From: Blumeriella jaapii
Lineage: Eukaryota > Ascomycota > Leotiomycetes > Helotiales > Drepanopezizaceae
Assembly (NCBI GenBank): GCA_009599575.1
Contig: VWND01000002.1
Location: 558,001-622,000 of the forward strand
Length of the DNA: 64,000 nt
Direction: 5' to 3'
The position numbers and the translations under genes were made by a program. This document shows, in pieces, positions 10,175-22,517 of the stretch. Under the pieces are notes generated by a model. That model was not told where the DNA came from and searched no databases. It saw only the letters and a list, made by a program, of their open reading frames with translations. How positions within the stretch are numbered: the first letter of the stretch is position 1; every line of letters starts with the position of its first letter.

Positions 10175-10439
10175 TGTGACGATCTAATCAGTCGGAGGGC
10201 TGGGAGATCAGTCAACTGGTCGCCGTGTTCATATGGTATGAAACGAGCCTTTGGTTTTGTAACAAAGATATTCATTTAGAATCAACAACTGCAGAAGGCA
10301 GAGGTTGCTAAGGGAAGAGAGCCTTATATACATGATAGTCTCCATAGTTGATGGGAGACCCACCAGAAGACCAGGGAGCTTGCAGCTATACGTAGTTGCT
10401 GGGGTGACACGAGAGGTGGCAACAGAGTGAATCGTTACA
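10175..10439 (-). repeat. Gypsy-B copy A 3' LTR (265 bp)
   Basis: Starts TGTGACGATC and ends ATCGTTACA (a RIP change of ATCGTCACA). Preceded by AAGTT. Confidence 0.93.
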
Positions 10440-13400
10440 CTATCCTCCCGTCCGAAAAAAGCGCGCCCTCGAGCTTTTATCCATTGGTACGTCACTATTC
10501 AAATGATCGTACGAATCCAAACTTTCGGAATATGCCTTCAGCCAGTCTACAAGTTTTGCAGGAGGACCGGAAAGCTTTTTATGCGCCAAATGAAAGTCGC
10601 GCACTTTTAGAGAAGCGTATATAAAGTCAGACGCGGAGTACCACGTGAGATTTTTATCTAAGCTTACTTAAAAAACTTTATACTAAAGGATCTTTCGCTG
10701 CATTCGACAAGCGATTAATTTTTCGATTTCGTATTTAAGCTTATCAATTATATTAATAGGTTCAGAGGCTGGGTTAATCTGATCTGAAAGCGCGTCGTTA
10801 GCTGCTTTACGCAGTCGACTAGCGTGAAAAACTGGGTGTACGTTTATAATACTAGGAAAGTCTAGCTTAAAAGCGTTGTCGAAAATTTTGGCTACAATTT
10901 TAAAAGGGCCGTTTGTAGAGTTGTCGAGCTTGCGAAAGGGCCGGAAGATCGGAAATGGACGCATATCGAGCCATACGTAATCGCTAACGTTAAAATCGTT
11001 CGCGCGGCGAGATTTATTCGCACTTTTTTTTATTTTGTTATGGGCTTATTGGAGATGCGATTTGGCGAGGTTTTAGGCGTCGTAGTGGCGGCGAGCGTAC
11101 GCACGAGCTTCGTCTGCGTTTAGCTTATGTAAAGGATTGGAGGAAAGAGAAGTATCGAGCTTCCAGTTTCAATTGGTATAGGAAGTGTAATCGTATACAA
11201 CTTTAAAAAGTGAAAGGCCATCTAGACTCTCGTAAAAAAAGACCATTTGGGCGAAATTTATTATTAGAAAAAATTCGCTCCAATCGTTTTAATAAAAGTT
11301 TACAAAGGGTCGAAAGCGTTTTTGCAGGTATTAGTTGTAAATTTCGATCTGATCGTCGGTTTCAAAATAAGCGGCTGTCGAAAGCTTCAGTTGCGTACCG
11401 AATATTTTGTTTAATTCAGACCAAAAGATAGACTAATATTAGGGGCCACGATCGTTAATAATACTTTTTGGAAGGCCAAAATACCTGTACACGTGGAATA
11501 TATATAATTTGGCGAAGCTTCGAGCGTCGATATTTTTGTGGCAGAAAATCGAAATAGCCTGCTTAGAAAAGCGATTTATTATTACGAATACGTTATCGTA
11601 ACCGTATTTGTTTTTGTTAAAACTGCAAAAGTCTATTGTAACGTACTTCCAAGAGTGGTCAAAAACAGAAAAAGGCTGAAAAAGGCCGGGGCGCTTATCT
11701 TTTGGAACAGAATTCTTTCGATAAGCGTGGCAGTTGCGACAGTATTGTTTTACGAAAGCTGTTATATTTCGCTAATAGTATTGGTCCGAAAGCAATTGCG
11801 TAGTTGCGAGCGCTGGGGTGAGCGGTGGAAATCTGGTCGTGTATTTTTCGTATAAGGGCCAAACGAAAGTGATCGACGTCTGGTATTATCAGGCGACCGT
11901 AATATAGCAGCAGGTCGCGTTCAAGTGTATACGAAGTATTATTATCGTTCCCCCTCGTAGCGTCTCGTACAGCTTTCTTTCGGAAGGCCATCAGGCTGCT
12001 AGCTGTGCGATTAGCGTAGAAAAGCTGGTTAACGACACGGAGTGCGAGTAAGAAATCAGCTATTTCAACGATAGAAACAGCTGTTTCGGAGGCCGTAGGA
12101 AGTCGAAGTTTTTTAGTTAAAAGGCGGTGATCGATTTGATCGGTTCGAAAAAGGGTTTGCAAGCGTTGGGTACGTTTAAAAGAGTTTTGGCGGTCGAGTT
12201 CGCTCGTACGACGTGTCAGTGCGTCAGCCAAAGGATTATGTTTATTTAGTCTGTACGTAATAAAAAAGTTGTAGTCGGCGAGGAGTTCGGTCCAGCGTGC
12301 CTGTCGAGCGTTTAAAAGTTTAAAGATTATAAAGTATTTCAAGGTCTTATAATTAGTAATTATTTTGATTTGATAAATTGAGCCAATCAATTTAGCACGA
12401 AAGTTGCCTAGAAATCTTACGATTGCGAGCATTTTTTTATCGTATACGACGTAGTTTAGCTTTGCGAAGGCTATGATTTTGCTGAAGTAAGCGATTGGAA
12501 GCCAGTCGTCGCTATGAAATTGCGAAAGCACAAAAGCTACTACGCCGTCGGAAGCGTTAATCTTTAATATGCAAAAAAAGTCTTGCCTGTAATATTGTAA
12601 AACTGGTGCAGTAGTAAAAGCTAGTATAAAAAGGTCGAAACTCTTCTGATATTTAGAAGTGAAATTAAAAAAAACGTTAGCTTTAGTTAAATAAACCAAA
12701 AGCTTTGCAATTATACCGTAGTTTTTAATAAAACGTCGGTAAAAGTTACAAAAACCAAAAAAGCTTTGTATATCTTTTACAATAATAGAAGGCTTCCAAT
12801 AAGCGATTACGAAGACTTTCTTTGAATCTACCTCTAGGCCTTCAATCGAAATAATAAAACCTAGGTAACGGATCCGTATAACATTAAATTCAGACTTCCG
12901 AATATCGGCCTGTAATTCAGCGTTAGCGAGCTTTTAAAGCACTTTGCGAACGTATATAGCGTGTTTCAAAAGGTCGGACGAATAAATAAAAATGTTATCC
13001 AGATATGCAATACAGAAATCGTTCAAATAATCGAAAAAAACGTCGTTTATATAGCGTTGATAAATTGCGGGTTTATTAGTAAGGCCAAAAGGTAGCACCT
13101 TGCATTTATAAGCGCCGTAACGCGTACGAAACGTCGTTAGTTTTTTATTGGCGGAGTCCATTCGAATTTTATAAAAGGCTTAACGAATATCGAGCTTCGT
13201 AAAGATTCGCGCTTCCGAAAAACGAACAAAAGTCTTATCGATAAAAGAAAAAGAGTAGCGATCCTTACGAATAATATTATTAAAAGTTCGATAGTCGATA
13301 TAAAAACGTAGTAAACCGTCGGGTTTTTTGGCGAAAAGCACTGGAGCAGCGAAAGGAGCGGTGAAAGATTCGATAAAGCTTTTATTAAAATTATTTTGCA

Positions 13401-13562
13401 AATAAATCTTAACAATCTCGAGCTCTAGAATCGATATTTTGTACAAAAGAATGTATTTCAGCTCTTTCTTATTTACAGTAAGCTCGATCTTATGATCGTA
13501 AAGCCGGTAAAAGGCTAGCTCGTTACTAGCGGCCTTAGAAAACACGTGTTCAAGATCTTTGT

Positions 13563-13796
13563 TGTGACGACGTGGCCCGTTCGGCTCGGCCCTTCGGCTT
13601 CCCGGCCTTGGCCCCTTGGCCCCTTGGCCCCTTGGCCCCTTGGCCCCTTCGGCCCTTCGGCCCTTCGGCCTTCCGGCCCTTGCCGAACCTTAAACCCATA
13701 TGTATATAGCTCCTTCCAGCAGAACCTCTTCCAGGTTCTGCACCTTGATATTCTAAGCCCTTCGCCTACCTGTTCTCCAGCATACGTGTCGTCACA
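13563..13796 (+). repeat. 5' LTR of the small LTR element (234 bp)
   Basis: TGTGACGACG...GTGTCGTCACA. Contains a minisatellite of CCCCTTGG and CCCTTCGG units at about 13605-13680. Confidence 0.93.
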
Positions 13797-14230
13797 TTAT
13801 ATCAAGGTCAAACACCCCTTTTCAGCCTCGAAGCTACACCTTTATCTTTCAGACTACTTCGGCGTCTGTAACCTTTCTACTGCGACGCCGCCACACCGCT
13901 TTTCGCTGTAGCCAGCCTTTGCAGCAAACGTTACACCACCTTTGAAGCTCTTATCGATCAAAACTCCTTCGAGCCTACCAATTCAGCCAATTTTCCTCGC
14001 CCGAGCACGCTGCGGTGAAGACTCCGCGAGAAGGCCGACGATTTTTCCGGCAATTTTCCCCCCCCTGCACCATTTCCGCTGAACATCGAGATACTGTTCA
14101 ACAAACCGGCAAATTCGGACCTTTTCACTAAGCGTTCCGACCCGAATCAGCTATCCGACCGATTTCTTCGAATAACCGACGTGCCTTCCCTTTCGGTAAT
14201 TCGACGTTTTCTTTCGATACAGCTGTTCTG

Positions 14231-14599
14231 ATGGAGCCTGCCGTTATTCGACTAGCCTTTTGGCTGCAAAACCTTATAAACGCGAAACACCAGTATACGC
14301 GCAGCCTCGATACGTGTACGCGGAATTTGGTTAAAGCTATTACTAGTCGACATAAGGCTCCTGCCACCCCTCTCACTCCTGTTTCTACCTTGGCCGACTA
14401 TCAAGCCAGATTAACTCGACTTTCGGTATTAATATACGACAAATTGGCTGCAAAGCCCCCACCTCCACCACCAGCGTCAGCGCCGGAACGCGATTATACC
14501 CCTTTTTTGCAGGAAATTATCGACGTATCGCGTAACGTGGAAGGCCTGATATTGAACCAAGCCGAGCAAATGGATTTTGTTGTCGATAGGGTTAGTTAA
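14231..14599 (+). CDS. Orphan 122-residue protein of the small LTR element
   Basis: The only sizeable frame in the internal region, opened by an ATG directly after an in-frame stop. I do not recognise it. It has a helical N-terminal half with many Arg/Lys/His, a run of Pro residues (PPPPPP) at about 80-85, and a helical C-terminus (FLQEIIDVSRNVEGLILNQAEQ). There is no Cys-knuckle, protease or polymerase motif. It could be a minimal gag-like protein, a captured host exon, or not expressed. Composition is normal for fungal coding sequence, unlike the AT-rich surroundings. Confidence 0.5.
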   Translation: MEPAVIRLAFWLQNLINAKHQYTRSLDTCTRNLVKAITSRHKAPATPLTPVSTLADYQARLTRLSVLIYDKLAAKPPPPPPASAPERDYTPFLQEIIDVSRNVEGLILNQAEQMDFVVDRVS

Positions 14600-14749
14600 G
14601 GAGTAAATGGCGACTTATATGCAAGATGGCTTGCAGAGGACGTATGCGAGGGGCTGTATTGCAATTGGGTTGATTTCTACGTTCGAGGGCGAACGTTCAC
14701 TACGTTACAATACTTGTATAACTCCGTTCTTTTTCGGACGGGGGGGTAG

Positions 14750-14983
14750 TGTGACGACGTGGCCCGTTCGGCTCGGCCCTTCGGCTTCCCGGCCTTGGCC
14801 CCTTGGCCCCTTGGCCCCTTGGCCCCTTGGCCCCTTCGGCCCTTCGGCCCTTCGGCCTTCCGGCCCTTGCCGAACCTTAAACCCATATGTATATAGCTCC
14901 TTCCAGCAGAACCTCTTCCAGGTTCTGCACCTTGATATTCTAAGCCCTTCGCCTACCTGTTCTCCAGCATACGTGTCGTCACA
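14750..14983 (+). repeat. 3' LTR of the small LTR element (234 bp)
   Basis: Same length and, as far as I can read, same sequence as 13563-13796. Preceded by the G-rich tract at 14734-14749 and followed by the TTTGT duplication. Confidence 0.93.
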
Positions 14984-16374
14984 TTTGTATTCCGGAGGAA
15001 AAGATTCGAAGGAAGGTTTATTCGAAGTTAGCTTTGCTAAGCTGATTAAAAGGGTCGAAATCGATATTTCATTGGTTCTGAAACGTTCGAAAAGACTGTA
15101 AGATTGGGTTTTAAAGGAAATGTTATACGTAAGATCGTTTAATATTTTGTCGATTTCGTACAAAAAGGTTAAAAACATTTTAACTGCTTCTTTTCTGGAA
15201 ATCAGCTTAAAAGCGTATGCAGTAATTTGGCAGATGGAAATTGAATAAGCAGTAGGTTAAGGAATTCGTTTTCGAACTGGTCGTTTGGAAGATTCAAAAG
15301 GTGGCTTATTTGAATTATCGATTATATTAAGCTGAAAGGCCATCGCGGCGAAGGCTTTTCTTCGGTTTTTGGTGTAACTGTTTTTCGTAGAACGAGGAAG
15401 CTGTTCTGACGAAAAAAAGAGAAAAGAAAAAGTAGAAATAATGGAAGAGGGATCGGCAGCTTGGGAAGGTGGTGTAATTTCTTGTATTATCCCACTGGCG
15501 TCGCTATCGAAATTGGCACCGCGAATGAAATTCGACTTTTTCGCGCTCCGCACAGCGTCGTAGATCTGCCACAATTGGTTAAGGTTTTTGTCACGTTTTA
15601 CAGCGTCGTTTTGGTGGCGAAATTGAATTTTTCGGGGGTGCAAATAAAAGACTTTAATACAACAAGCGTAAAAGGCTGTGGGGGGGTAAAATTTCGGCCA
15701 ATAAAGCTTGCGTTTATTACAATTTAATAAAACTTGGTGTTCGGCCAACCAAGCTTTTTCTAGAATCATACTATGATTTCCGAGGTTGGTAATTAAAAAA
15801 AGAGTAAACGATTGTATTCGATTGTTAATAATAAGATTGAGAAGCGTAAAATGTGTGATTGAATAGCCACGAGCTTTATTATACCTTTTTACAGAAAAAG
15901 AAGCCGGAAGAGATTGAATTAAAGGTTTAAAAAGAAAAAAAGGGATTTGATCAGCGCCGAATCGATCAACGTATAATCGTTCGCTCTAAAATCGGCGAGC
16001 GCTTTTATTTTGTACGAAAAGCTATTTTTGGTAAGTGTAACGGGAATTGTTAATAAATCGCTATTAAAAAGCTTTCGAACGTCAAGGTAACGCATATCGC
16101 GCAACACGCCCAAAAAGAAGGCTTTGCTTAGGCCTGGGCGTTTCCCCGACTGGCGGAAGAATCTTTAATTTCCTTATATGCGTTTTGAAAGTCGTTTGGA
16201 AGGGGGTTTTCGTTTTTATTATTACTATCAAAGGGCGAATCTTCGGCCGGCTCGACCTCGTTTACACCTACCAGCTTGAGAGGGCTTTTAAGTAAAACCG
16301 AGAGTCGGCCCGTAAAAGATCGTGCAAATTGGCCTCGAATCTTCTGGTATAAAATAAAGGACGAGCGTTGTCGT

Positions 16375-16639
16375 TGTGACGATCTAATCAGTCGGAGGGC
16401 TGGGAGATCAGTCAACTGGTCGCCGTGTTCACATGGTATGAAACGAGCCTTTGGTTCTGTAACAAAGATATTCACTTAGAATCAACAACTGCAGAAGGCA
16501 GAGGTTGCTAAGGGGAGAGAGCCTTATATACATGATAGTTTCTATAGTTGATGGGAGACCCACCAGGAGACCAGGGAGCTTGCAACTATACGTAGTTGCT
16601 GGGGTGACGCGAGGGGCGGCAACAGAGTGAATCGTCACA
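16375..16639 (-). repeat. Gypsy-B copy B 3' LTR (265 bp)
   Basis: TGTGACGATC...ATCGTCACA, preceded by the GTCGT duplication at 16370-16374. Confidence 0.94.
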
Positions 16640-19600
16640 CTACCCCCCCGTCCGAAAAAAGCGCGCCCTCGAGCTTTTATTCATTGGTACGTCATTATCC
16701 AAGTGATCGTACGAGTCTAAACCTTCGGAATATGCTTTCAGCCAGTCTACAAGTTTTGCAGGAGGACCGGGGAGCTCTTTATGCGCCAAATGAAAGTCGC
16801 GCACTTTCAGGGGAGCGTACATAAAGTCAGACGCGGGGTACCACGTGAGATCTTTATTTAAGCCTACCCAAGAAGCTCTGTACTGAAGGGTCTTCCGCTG
16901 CATTCGACAGGCGATCAATTTTTCGACTTCGTATTCAAGCTCACCAGTTATATTGATAGGTTCAGGGGCTGGGTTAACCTGACCTGGGAGCGCGTCGTCA
17001 GCTGCTTTACGCAGTCGACTAGCGTGAAAAACTGGGTGTACGTTTATAGTACTAGGAAGGTCTAGCTTGAAAGCGTTGTCGAAAATTTTGGCTACAACTT
17101 TGAAAGGGCCGTTTGTAGGGTTGTCGAGCTTGCGGGAGGGCCGGGAGGTCGGAAATGGGCGCATATCGAGCCATACGTAGTCGCCAACGTTAAAATCGTT
17201 CGCGCGGCGAGACCTATTCGCACTCTTTTTCATTTTGTCGTGGGCTTGTTGGAGGTGCGATTTGGCGAGGTTCCAGGCGTCGTAGTGGCGGCGAGCGTAC
17301 GCACGAGCTTCGTTTGCGTTTAGCTTGTGTGAGGGGTTGGGGGAGGGGGAAGTATCGAGCTTTCAGTTCCAATTGGTGTGGGGAGTGTAACCGTGTACAA
17401 TTTCAAAGGGTGAAAGGCCATCTAGACTTTCGTGAGGGAGGACCATTTGGGCGAAATCCATTATTGGGAGAAATTCGCTTCAATCGTCTTGATAGAAGTT
17501 TACGAAGGGTCGAAGGCGTTTTTGCAGGTATTGGTTGTAAATTTCGGTCTGACCGTCGGTTTCAGGGTGAGCGGCTGTCGAGAGCTTCAGTTGCGTACCG
17601 AGTATTTTGTTTAATTCAGACCAGAAGGTAGATCAATACTGGGGGCCACGATCGCTAATGATACTTTTTGGAGGGCCAAAATACCTGTACACGTGGAATA
17701 TATACAGTTTGGCGAGGCTTCGAGCGTCGATATTTTTGTGGCAGGGGATCGAAATGGCTTGCTTGGAAAAGCGATCTATCATTACGAACACGTTGTCGTA
17801 ACCGTGTTTGTTTTTGTTGAAGCTGCAAAAGTCTATTGTAACGTGCTCCTAAGGGTGGTCAGGAACAGGAAGAGGCTGAAGGAGGCCGGGGCGCTTGTCT
17901 TTTGGAACAGAACTCCTTCGACAAGCGTGGCAGTTGCGATAGTATTGTTTTACGAAGGCTGTTATACCTCGCTAATAGTATTGGTCCGAGAGCAATTGCG
18001 TAGTTTTGCGAGCGCTGGGGTGAGCGGTGGAGATCTGGTCGTGCACTTTTCGTACAAGGGCCAGACGAAGGTGATCGACGTCTGGTACTATCAGGCGACC
18101 GTGATATAGCAGCAGGTCGCGTTTAAGTGTATACGGAGTGTTGTTGTCGTCGTTCCCTTTCGTAGCGTCTCGTACAGCTTTCTTTCGGAGGGCTATCAGG
18201 CTGCTAGCTGTGCGATTAGCGTGGAGAAGCTGGTCAACGACACGGAGTGCGGGTGAGAGATCAGCTATTTTAACGATAGAAACAGCTGTTTCGGAGGCCG
18301 TGGGAGGTCGAAGTTCTTTAGTCAAAAGGCGGTGATCGATCTGATCTGCTCGAAGGAGGGTTTGCAGGCGCTGGGTGCGTTTAAGGGAGTTTTGGCGGTC
18401 GAGTTCGCTCGTACGACGTGTCAGTGCGTCAGCCAGAGGGTTGTGTTTACCTGGTTTGTACGTAATGAGAAAGTTGTAGTCGGCGAGGAGCTCGGCCCAG
18501 CGTGCCTGTCGAGCGTTCAAGGGTTTGGAGGTCATAAAGTACTCCAAGGCTTTGTGATCAGTGATTATTTTGATTTGATGAACTGAGCTAGCCAGTTCAG
18601 CACGAAAGTTGCCTAGAGATCTCACGATTGCGAGCATTTTTTTGTCGTGTACGACGTAGTTTAGCTCTGCGGGGGCCATGGTTTTGCTGAAGTAGGCGAC
18701 TGGAAGCTAGTCGTCGCTATGGAGTTGCGAAAGCACAGAAGCCATTACGCCGTCGGAAGCGTCAGTCTTCAATATGCAGGGAAGGTCTTGCTTGTAATGT
18801 TGTAGAACTGGTGCAGTAGTAAGGGCTAGTGTAAGGAGGTCGAAACTCTCTTGACACTCAGAAGTGAAATTGTAAGGAACGTTAGCCTTGGTCAAATGGA
18901 CCAGAGGCTTTGCAATTATACCGTAGTTTCGAATGAAACGTCGGTAGAAGTTACAAAAACCAAGGAAGCTTTGTACACCTTTTACAGTAGTAGGAGGCTT
19001 CCAGTGGGCGACTACGGAGACTTTCTCTGGATCTACCTTTAGGCCTTTAGTCGAGATGATGAAGCCTAGGTAACGGGTTCGTGTAACGTTGAATTCAGAT
19101 TTCCGAATATCGGCCTGTAATCCAGCGTCAGCGAGCCTTTGGAGCACTTTGCGAACGTGTGTGGCGTGTTCCAAAGGGTCGGACGAGTAGATGAGAATGT
19201 TATCCAGGTATGCAGTGCAGAAATCGTTTAAATAGTCGAAGAGAACGTCGTTTATGTAGCGTTGGTAAGTTGCGGGTCCATTAGTGAGGCCAAAAGGTAG
19301 CACTTTGCACTTATAGGCGCCGTAACGCGTACGAAACGTCGTCAGTTTTTCATTGGCGGGGTCCATTCGAATTCTGTGAAAGGCTTGACGAATATCGAGC
19401 TTCGTAAAGATTCGCGCTCCCGAGAGACGAGCAAGGGTCTCATCGATGAGGGGGAGGGGGTAGCGATCTTTACGAGTAATATTATTGAGGGCTCGATAGT
19501 CGATACAGAAACGCAGTGAACCGTCGGGTTTTTTAGCGAAAAGCATTGGAGCAGCGAAGGGAGCGGTGGAAGGTTCGATGAAACCTTTGTTAAGGTTGTC

Positions 19601-20890
19601 TTGCAGGTAGGTCTTGACAATCTCGAGCTTTGGAATCGACATTTTGTACAAAGGAGTGTATTTCAGCTTTTTCTCACTTACAGTGAGCTCGATCTTGTGG
19701 TCGTAGGGCCGGTGAGGGGCTAGCTCGTTACTGGCGGCCTTAGAAAACACGTGTTCGAGGTTTTTGTATTCCGGGGGAAGAGATTCGAGGGAAGGTTCAT
19801 TCGAAGTTAGCTCTGCTAAGCTGGTTGAAAGGGTCGAAATCGATATTTTATTGGTTCTGAAACGTTCGAAAAGACTGTGAGATTGGGTTTTGAGGGAAGT
19901 GTTGTACGTAAGGTCGTTTAGTATTCTGTCGATCTCGTACAGGGAGGTTGAAAACACTTCAATTGCTTCTTTTCTGGAGATCAGCTTGAAAGCGTGTGCA
20001 GTGATCTGGCAGATGGAGATTGGGTAAGCAGTAGGTTGAGGGACTCGTTTTCGAACTGGTCGTTTGGGAGGTTCAGGAGGTGGCTTGTCTGAACTATCGA
20101 TTATATTAAGCTGAAAGGCTATCGCGGCGAGGGCCTTTTTTCGGTCTTTGGTGTAACTGTTTTTCGTAGAACGAGGAAGCTGTTCTGACGAAGGGAGGAG
20201 AGAAGAAGAAGTAGAAATAATGGAAGGGGGATCGGCAGCCTGGGAAGGTGGTGTAATTTCTTGTATTATCCTATTGGCGTCGCTATCGAAATTGGCACCG
20301 CGAGTGAAATTCGACCTTTTCGCGCTTCGCACAGCGTCGTAGGTCTGCTACAATTGGTTAAGGTTCTTGTTACGTCTCACAGCGTCGTTTTGGTGGCGAG
20401 ATTGAATCTTTCGGGGGTGCAAATGAGAGACTTCAATACAACGAGCGTAAGAGGCTGTGGGAGGGTAAGACTTCGGCCAATGAAGCTTGCGTTTATTACA
20501 GTTTAGTAGAACTTGGTGTTCGGCCAGCCAAGCTTTTCTTAAAATCATACCATGATTTCCGAGGTTGGTGATCAAGAAAGGAGTGAACGATTGTATTCGA
20601 TTGTCAATAATAAGGTTGAGAAGCGTAAAATGTGTGATTGAATGGCCACGAGCTTTATTATACCCTTTTACAGGAAAAGGAGCCGGGAGAGGTTGAATCA
20701 AAGTTTTAAAAAGAAAGAAAGGGACTTGATCAGCGCCGAATCGATCAACGCATAACCGTTCGCTCCAGAGTCGGCGAGCGCCTTCACTTTGTACGAAAGG
20801 CCATTTTTGGTGAGTGTAACGGGGATTGTCAGTGAGTCGCCATCAAGAAGCTTTCGAACGTCAAGGTAACGCATATCGCGCAACACGCCT
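16640..20890 (-). pseudogene. Gypsy-B copy B pol (protease, RT, RNase H, integrase, chromodomain-like tail)
   Basis: About 1,410 codons. Seen in order: protease (ALADSGANGYALID, near 20780), RT (FTKLDIRQAFHRIRM; YLDNILIYS at about 19190-19213), RNase H (KTDASDGV; TDHKALEYF), integrase and its C-terminal GPF-type module, and a chromodomain-like end (YRASWVGLNKDLTWYPASDF). The stop (16640-16642) lies directly at the LTR border, so the last codons are the polypurine tract. Breaks: one base lost near 20703; stops near 20346 and 18705 (Trp TGG to TAG before LPVAYFSK) and more in integrase. The RT active site has Asp-Asn (19199-19204) where Asp-Asp is required. Confidence 0.88.
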
Positions 20891-20906
20891 AAGAAGGAGG
20901 CTTTGC

Positions 20907-22394
20907 TTAGGCCTGGGCGTTTTTCCGATTGGCGGGAGAGCCTTCGACTTCCTCATGTGCATTTTGGAAGTCGTCTGGAGGGGGGTTTTCGTTTTTACTA
21001 TTACTATCGGAGGGCGAATCTTCGGCCGGTTCGACCTCGTTTACACTTATCAGCCTGGGAGGGCTTTTGGGTGGAACCGAGGGTCGGCCCGTAGAGGGTT
21101 TTGCAGATTGGCCTTTTTGAACTCTTTGGTGTGGAGTAGAGGACGAGCGTTGTCGTTGGTCCGATCGAAAGGGAAGAACGCCAGGGGGGGCGTTTTGGCG
21201 TGGAGGAGGAGGAAGAACAGGGGGCTGAGGAGGAGCCTGTGGAGCATTTGGACGACTTTCGTACGTACGATTTGATTCGTAGTATGCTTTGGTTGAGGAC
21301 TTACTATTTTGATGGGTGGTAGACTTGGTAGAGCGACTCGCGTATAGAGTTCGTTTAGCCAACTGACTTTGTTCTTTTTGTCGGACGGCGGTGAGCCAAT
21401 CCTTGAAGGTTGTTGTACGCGCTTACTTCAAGTGCAGCTTTTCCCGTAGACGCTTTGGTATTTTGTCGCGAAGGGCGTTTCGAAGCTGTTTGTCAGTCCG
21501 TATTTGGGCGTTCGCTGCGAGGGTGGAGAATCGCAGGTAGAATCGCCAAAAGTCGTCGTGCGTACTTATTGCAAGCATTTTGAACTCGTTTTCCGCCTTC
21601 TGAACGTCTGAAGGGTCGGCCAGGAAATCGGCGACCTTTTTTACTAATTTTTCGGGAGGTGTAGGGTCGGAACGGTCCAAGATACGCGGGGTCAGGAACT
21701 CTCTTGCCACGCTTTCGGTTTGATCGAGTATATAATTCTTGCGGGATCGATCGCTAGCGAAGTAGTCGTGGTAGAGTTCGAGGTTGTCGAGAACTTTAGT
21801 CTTCCAGTGGCGTGCTTTGTAATTTTCACCATTATCTAGCTTAAACTTAAGGTTCGGAACGCGCTTTATACGAGCTAGTCGAGAGTTAGCAGATAAATGG
21901 GAATCATAGCGTTTAAAAGGCGCGCTAGGGTCTTGGCCGTCAGGGGGAGATCCAAAGAGAGTTCGCGAAGAGCGTGGAGGTTGGTTTGCAGCGTTTGTTG
22001 GTTGAAATGAGACGTTGCGAGGAGGGGGAGGAGCAGCAGATTCGCGATTGGTAGAGGCACGTTCGATAGATTCTACCAAACGCTCTGATTGAGGGGTCTG
22101 TCGCAATCGCATAGCCTCCAGAAGTTGTCGTTCACGCTTTTGCGCTTTCTTTAGTTGATTTTGCAGAAGTCTCAACTGAACGCTTTCAGCGCTAGGCTGG
22201 GAGGTGGCAGGCGAAGTGGTTGGCGCTCTGCCTTTTCCTTTGTTTTTTTTTCCTCGGGGGGAGGACTGTTCTTCAGAAGAAGAAGCTTCTGGGGGAGGTT
22301 GCTTTTTCGCTGATTGAGAGAAGGAGGGAAGTTGAGGTGTAGTAGCAGGAGCTGAAAAGCTTTGCTGAGGGGGAGATCGTTGAACGGGTGCCAT
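20907..22394 (-). pseudogene. Gypsy-B copy B gag
   Basis: About 495 codons from the ATG at 22392-22394. Residues 1-110 are Ser/Pro/Gln-rich with a basic helix (LLQNQLKKAQKRERQLLEAM); residues 180-330 hold the capsid-like retrotransposon gag domain (LDNLELYHDYFASDRSR; FWRFYLRFSTLAANAQ). One Trp-to-stop change lies at 21423-21425, after HLK. The C-terminal part is Pro/Ser/Asn-rich. I see no zinc knuckle. Pol is in a different frame that is open across the gag stop, so frameshifting may have linked them. Confidence 0.85.
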
Positions 22395-22517
22395 CCTTCG
22401 CGAAGTGCGGAAATAGGCCTTTTCACGACCGGTCGATCACTTTGGTGTGACCCGTGAGGAATTCGAGGGGAGAGATAGTTTACGCCGTCGCTAGCGTAGA
22501 AAAAGAGTTGTTGATAA

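Larger units (their letters stand above)
13563..14983 (+). mobile_element. Small non-autonomous LTR element (TRIM-like), young, nested in Gypsy-B copy A
   Basis: 1,421 bp: two 234-bp LTRs that I read as identical, and a 953-bp internal region. Flanked by TTTGT on both sides (13558-13562, 14984-14988). No protease, RT, RNase H or integrase motif is present, so it depends on another element. The sequence before its 3' LTR (CGGACGGGGGGGTAG) and the LTR ends (TGTGACGA...TCGTCACA) match those of Gypsy-B, which suggests Gypsy-B machinery replicates and inserts it. It is GC-rich with no RIP scars, while the element around it is AT-rich and full of stops, so it came late. It lies on the plus strand, judged from the position of the G-rich polypurine tract. 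Confidence 0.92.
10440..16374 (-). pseudogene. Gypsy-B copy A pol, RIP-degraded (integrase to protease, plus gag C-terminus)
   Basis: Minus-strand remains of chromodomain and integrase C-terminus (10683-10964), RNase H and part of RT (11695-12699), the RT core (12934-13545) and the RT N-terminal/protease-linker region (15257-15769), separated by many stops and interrupted by the small LTR element at 13563-14983. The gag C-terminus at 16128-16370 is cut by the insertion of copy B. No functional protein can be made. Confidence 0.85.

Noticed and set aside
10052..10279. 75-codon plus frame
   Set aside because: Chimera of the pogo transposase and the first bases of the LTR, produced by the insertion.
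20826..21275. 149-codon plus frame (and similar one at 28506-28955)
   Set aside because: Shadow of the Gypsy-B gag/protease region on the other strand; recurs because the element recurs.
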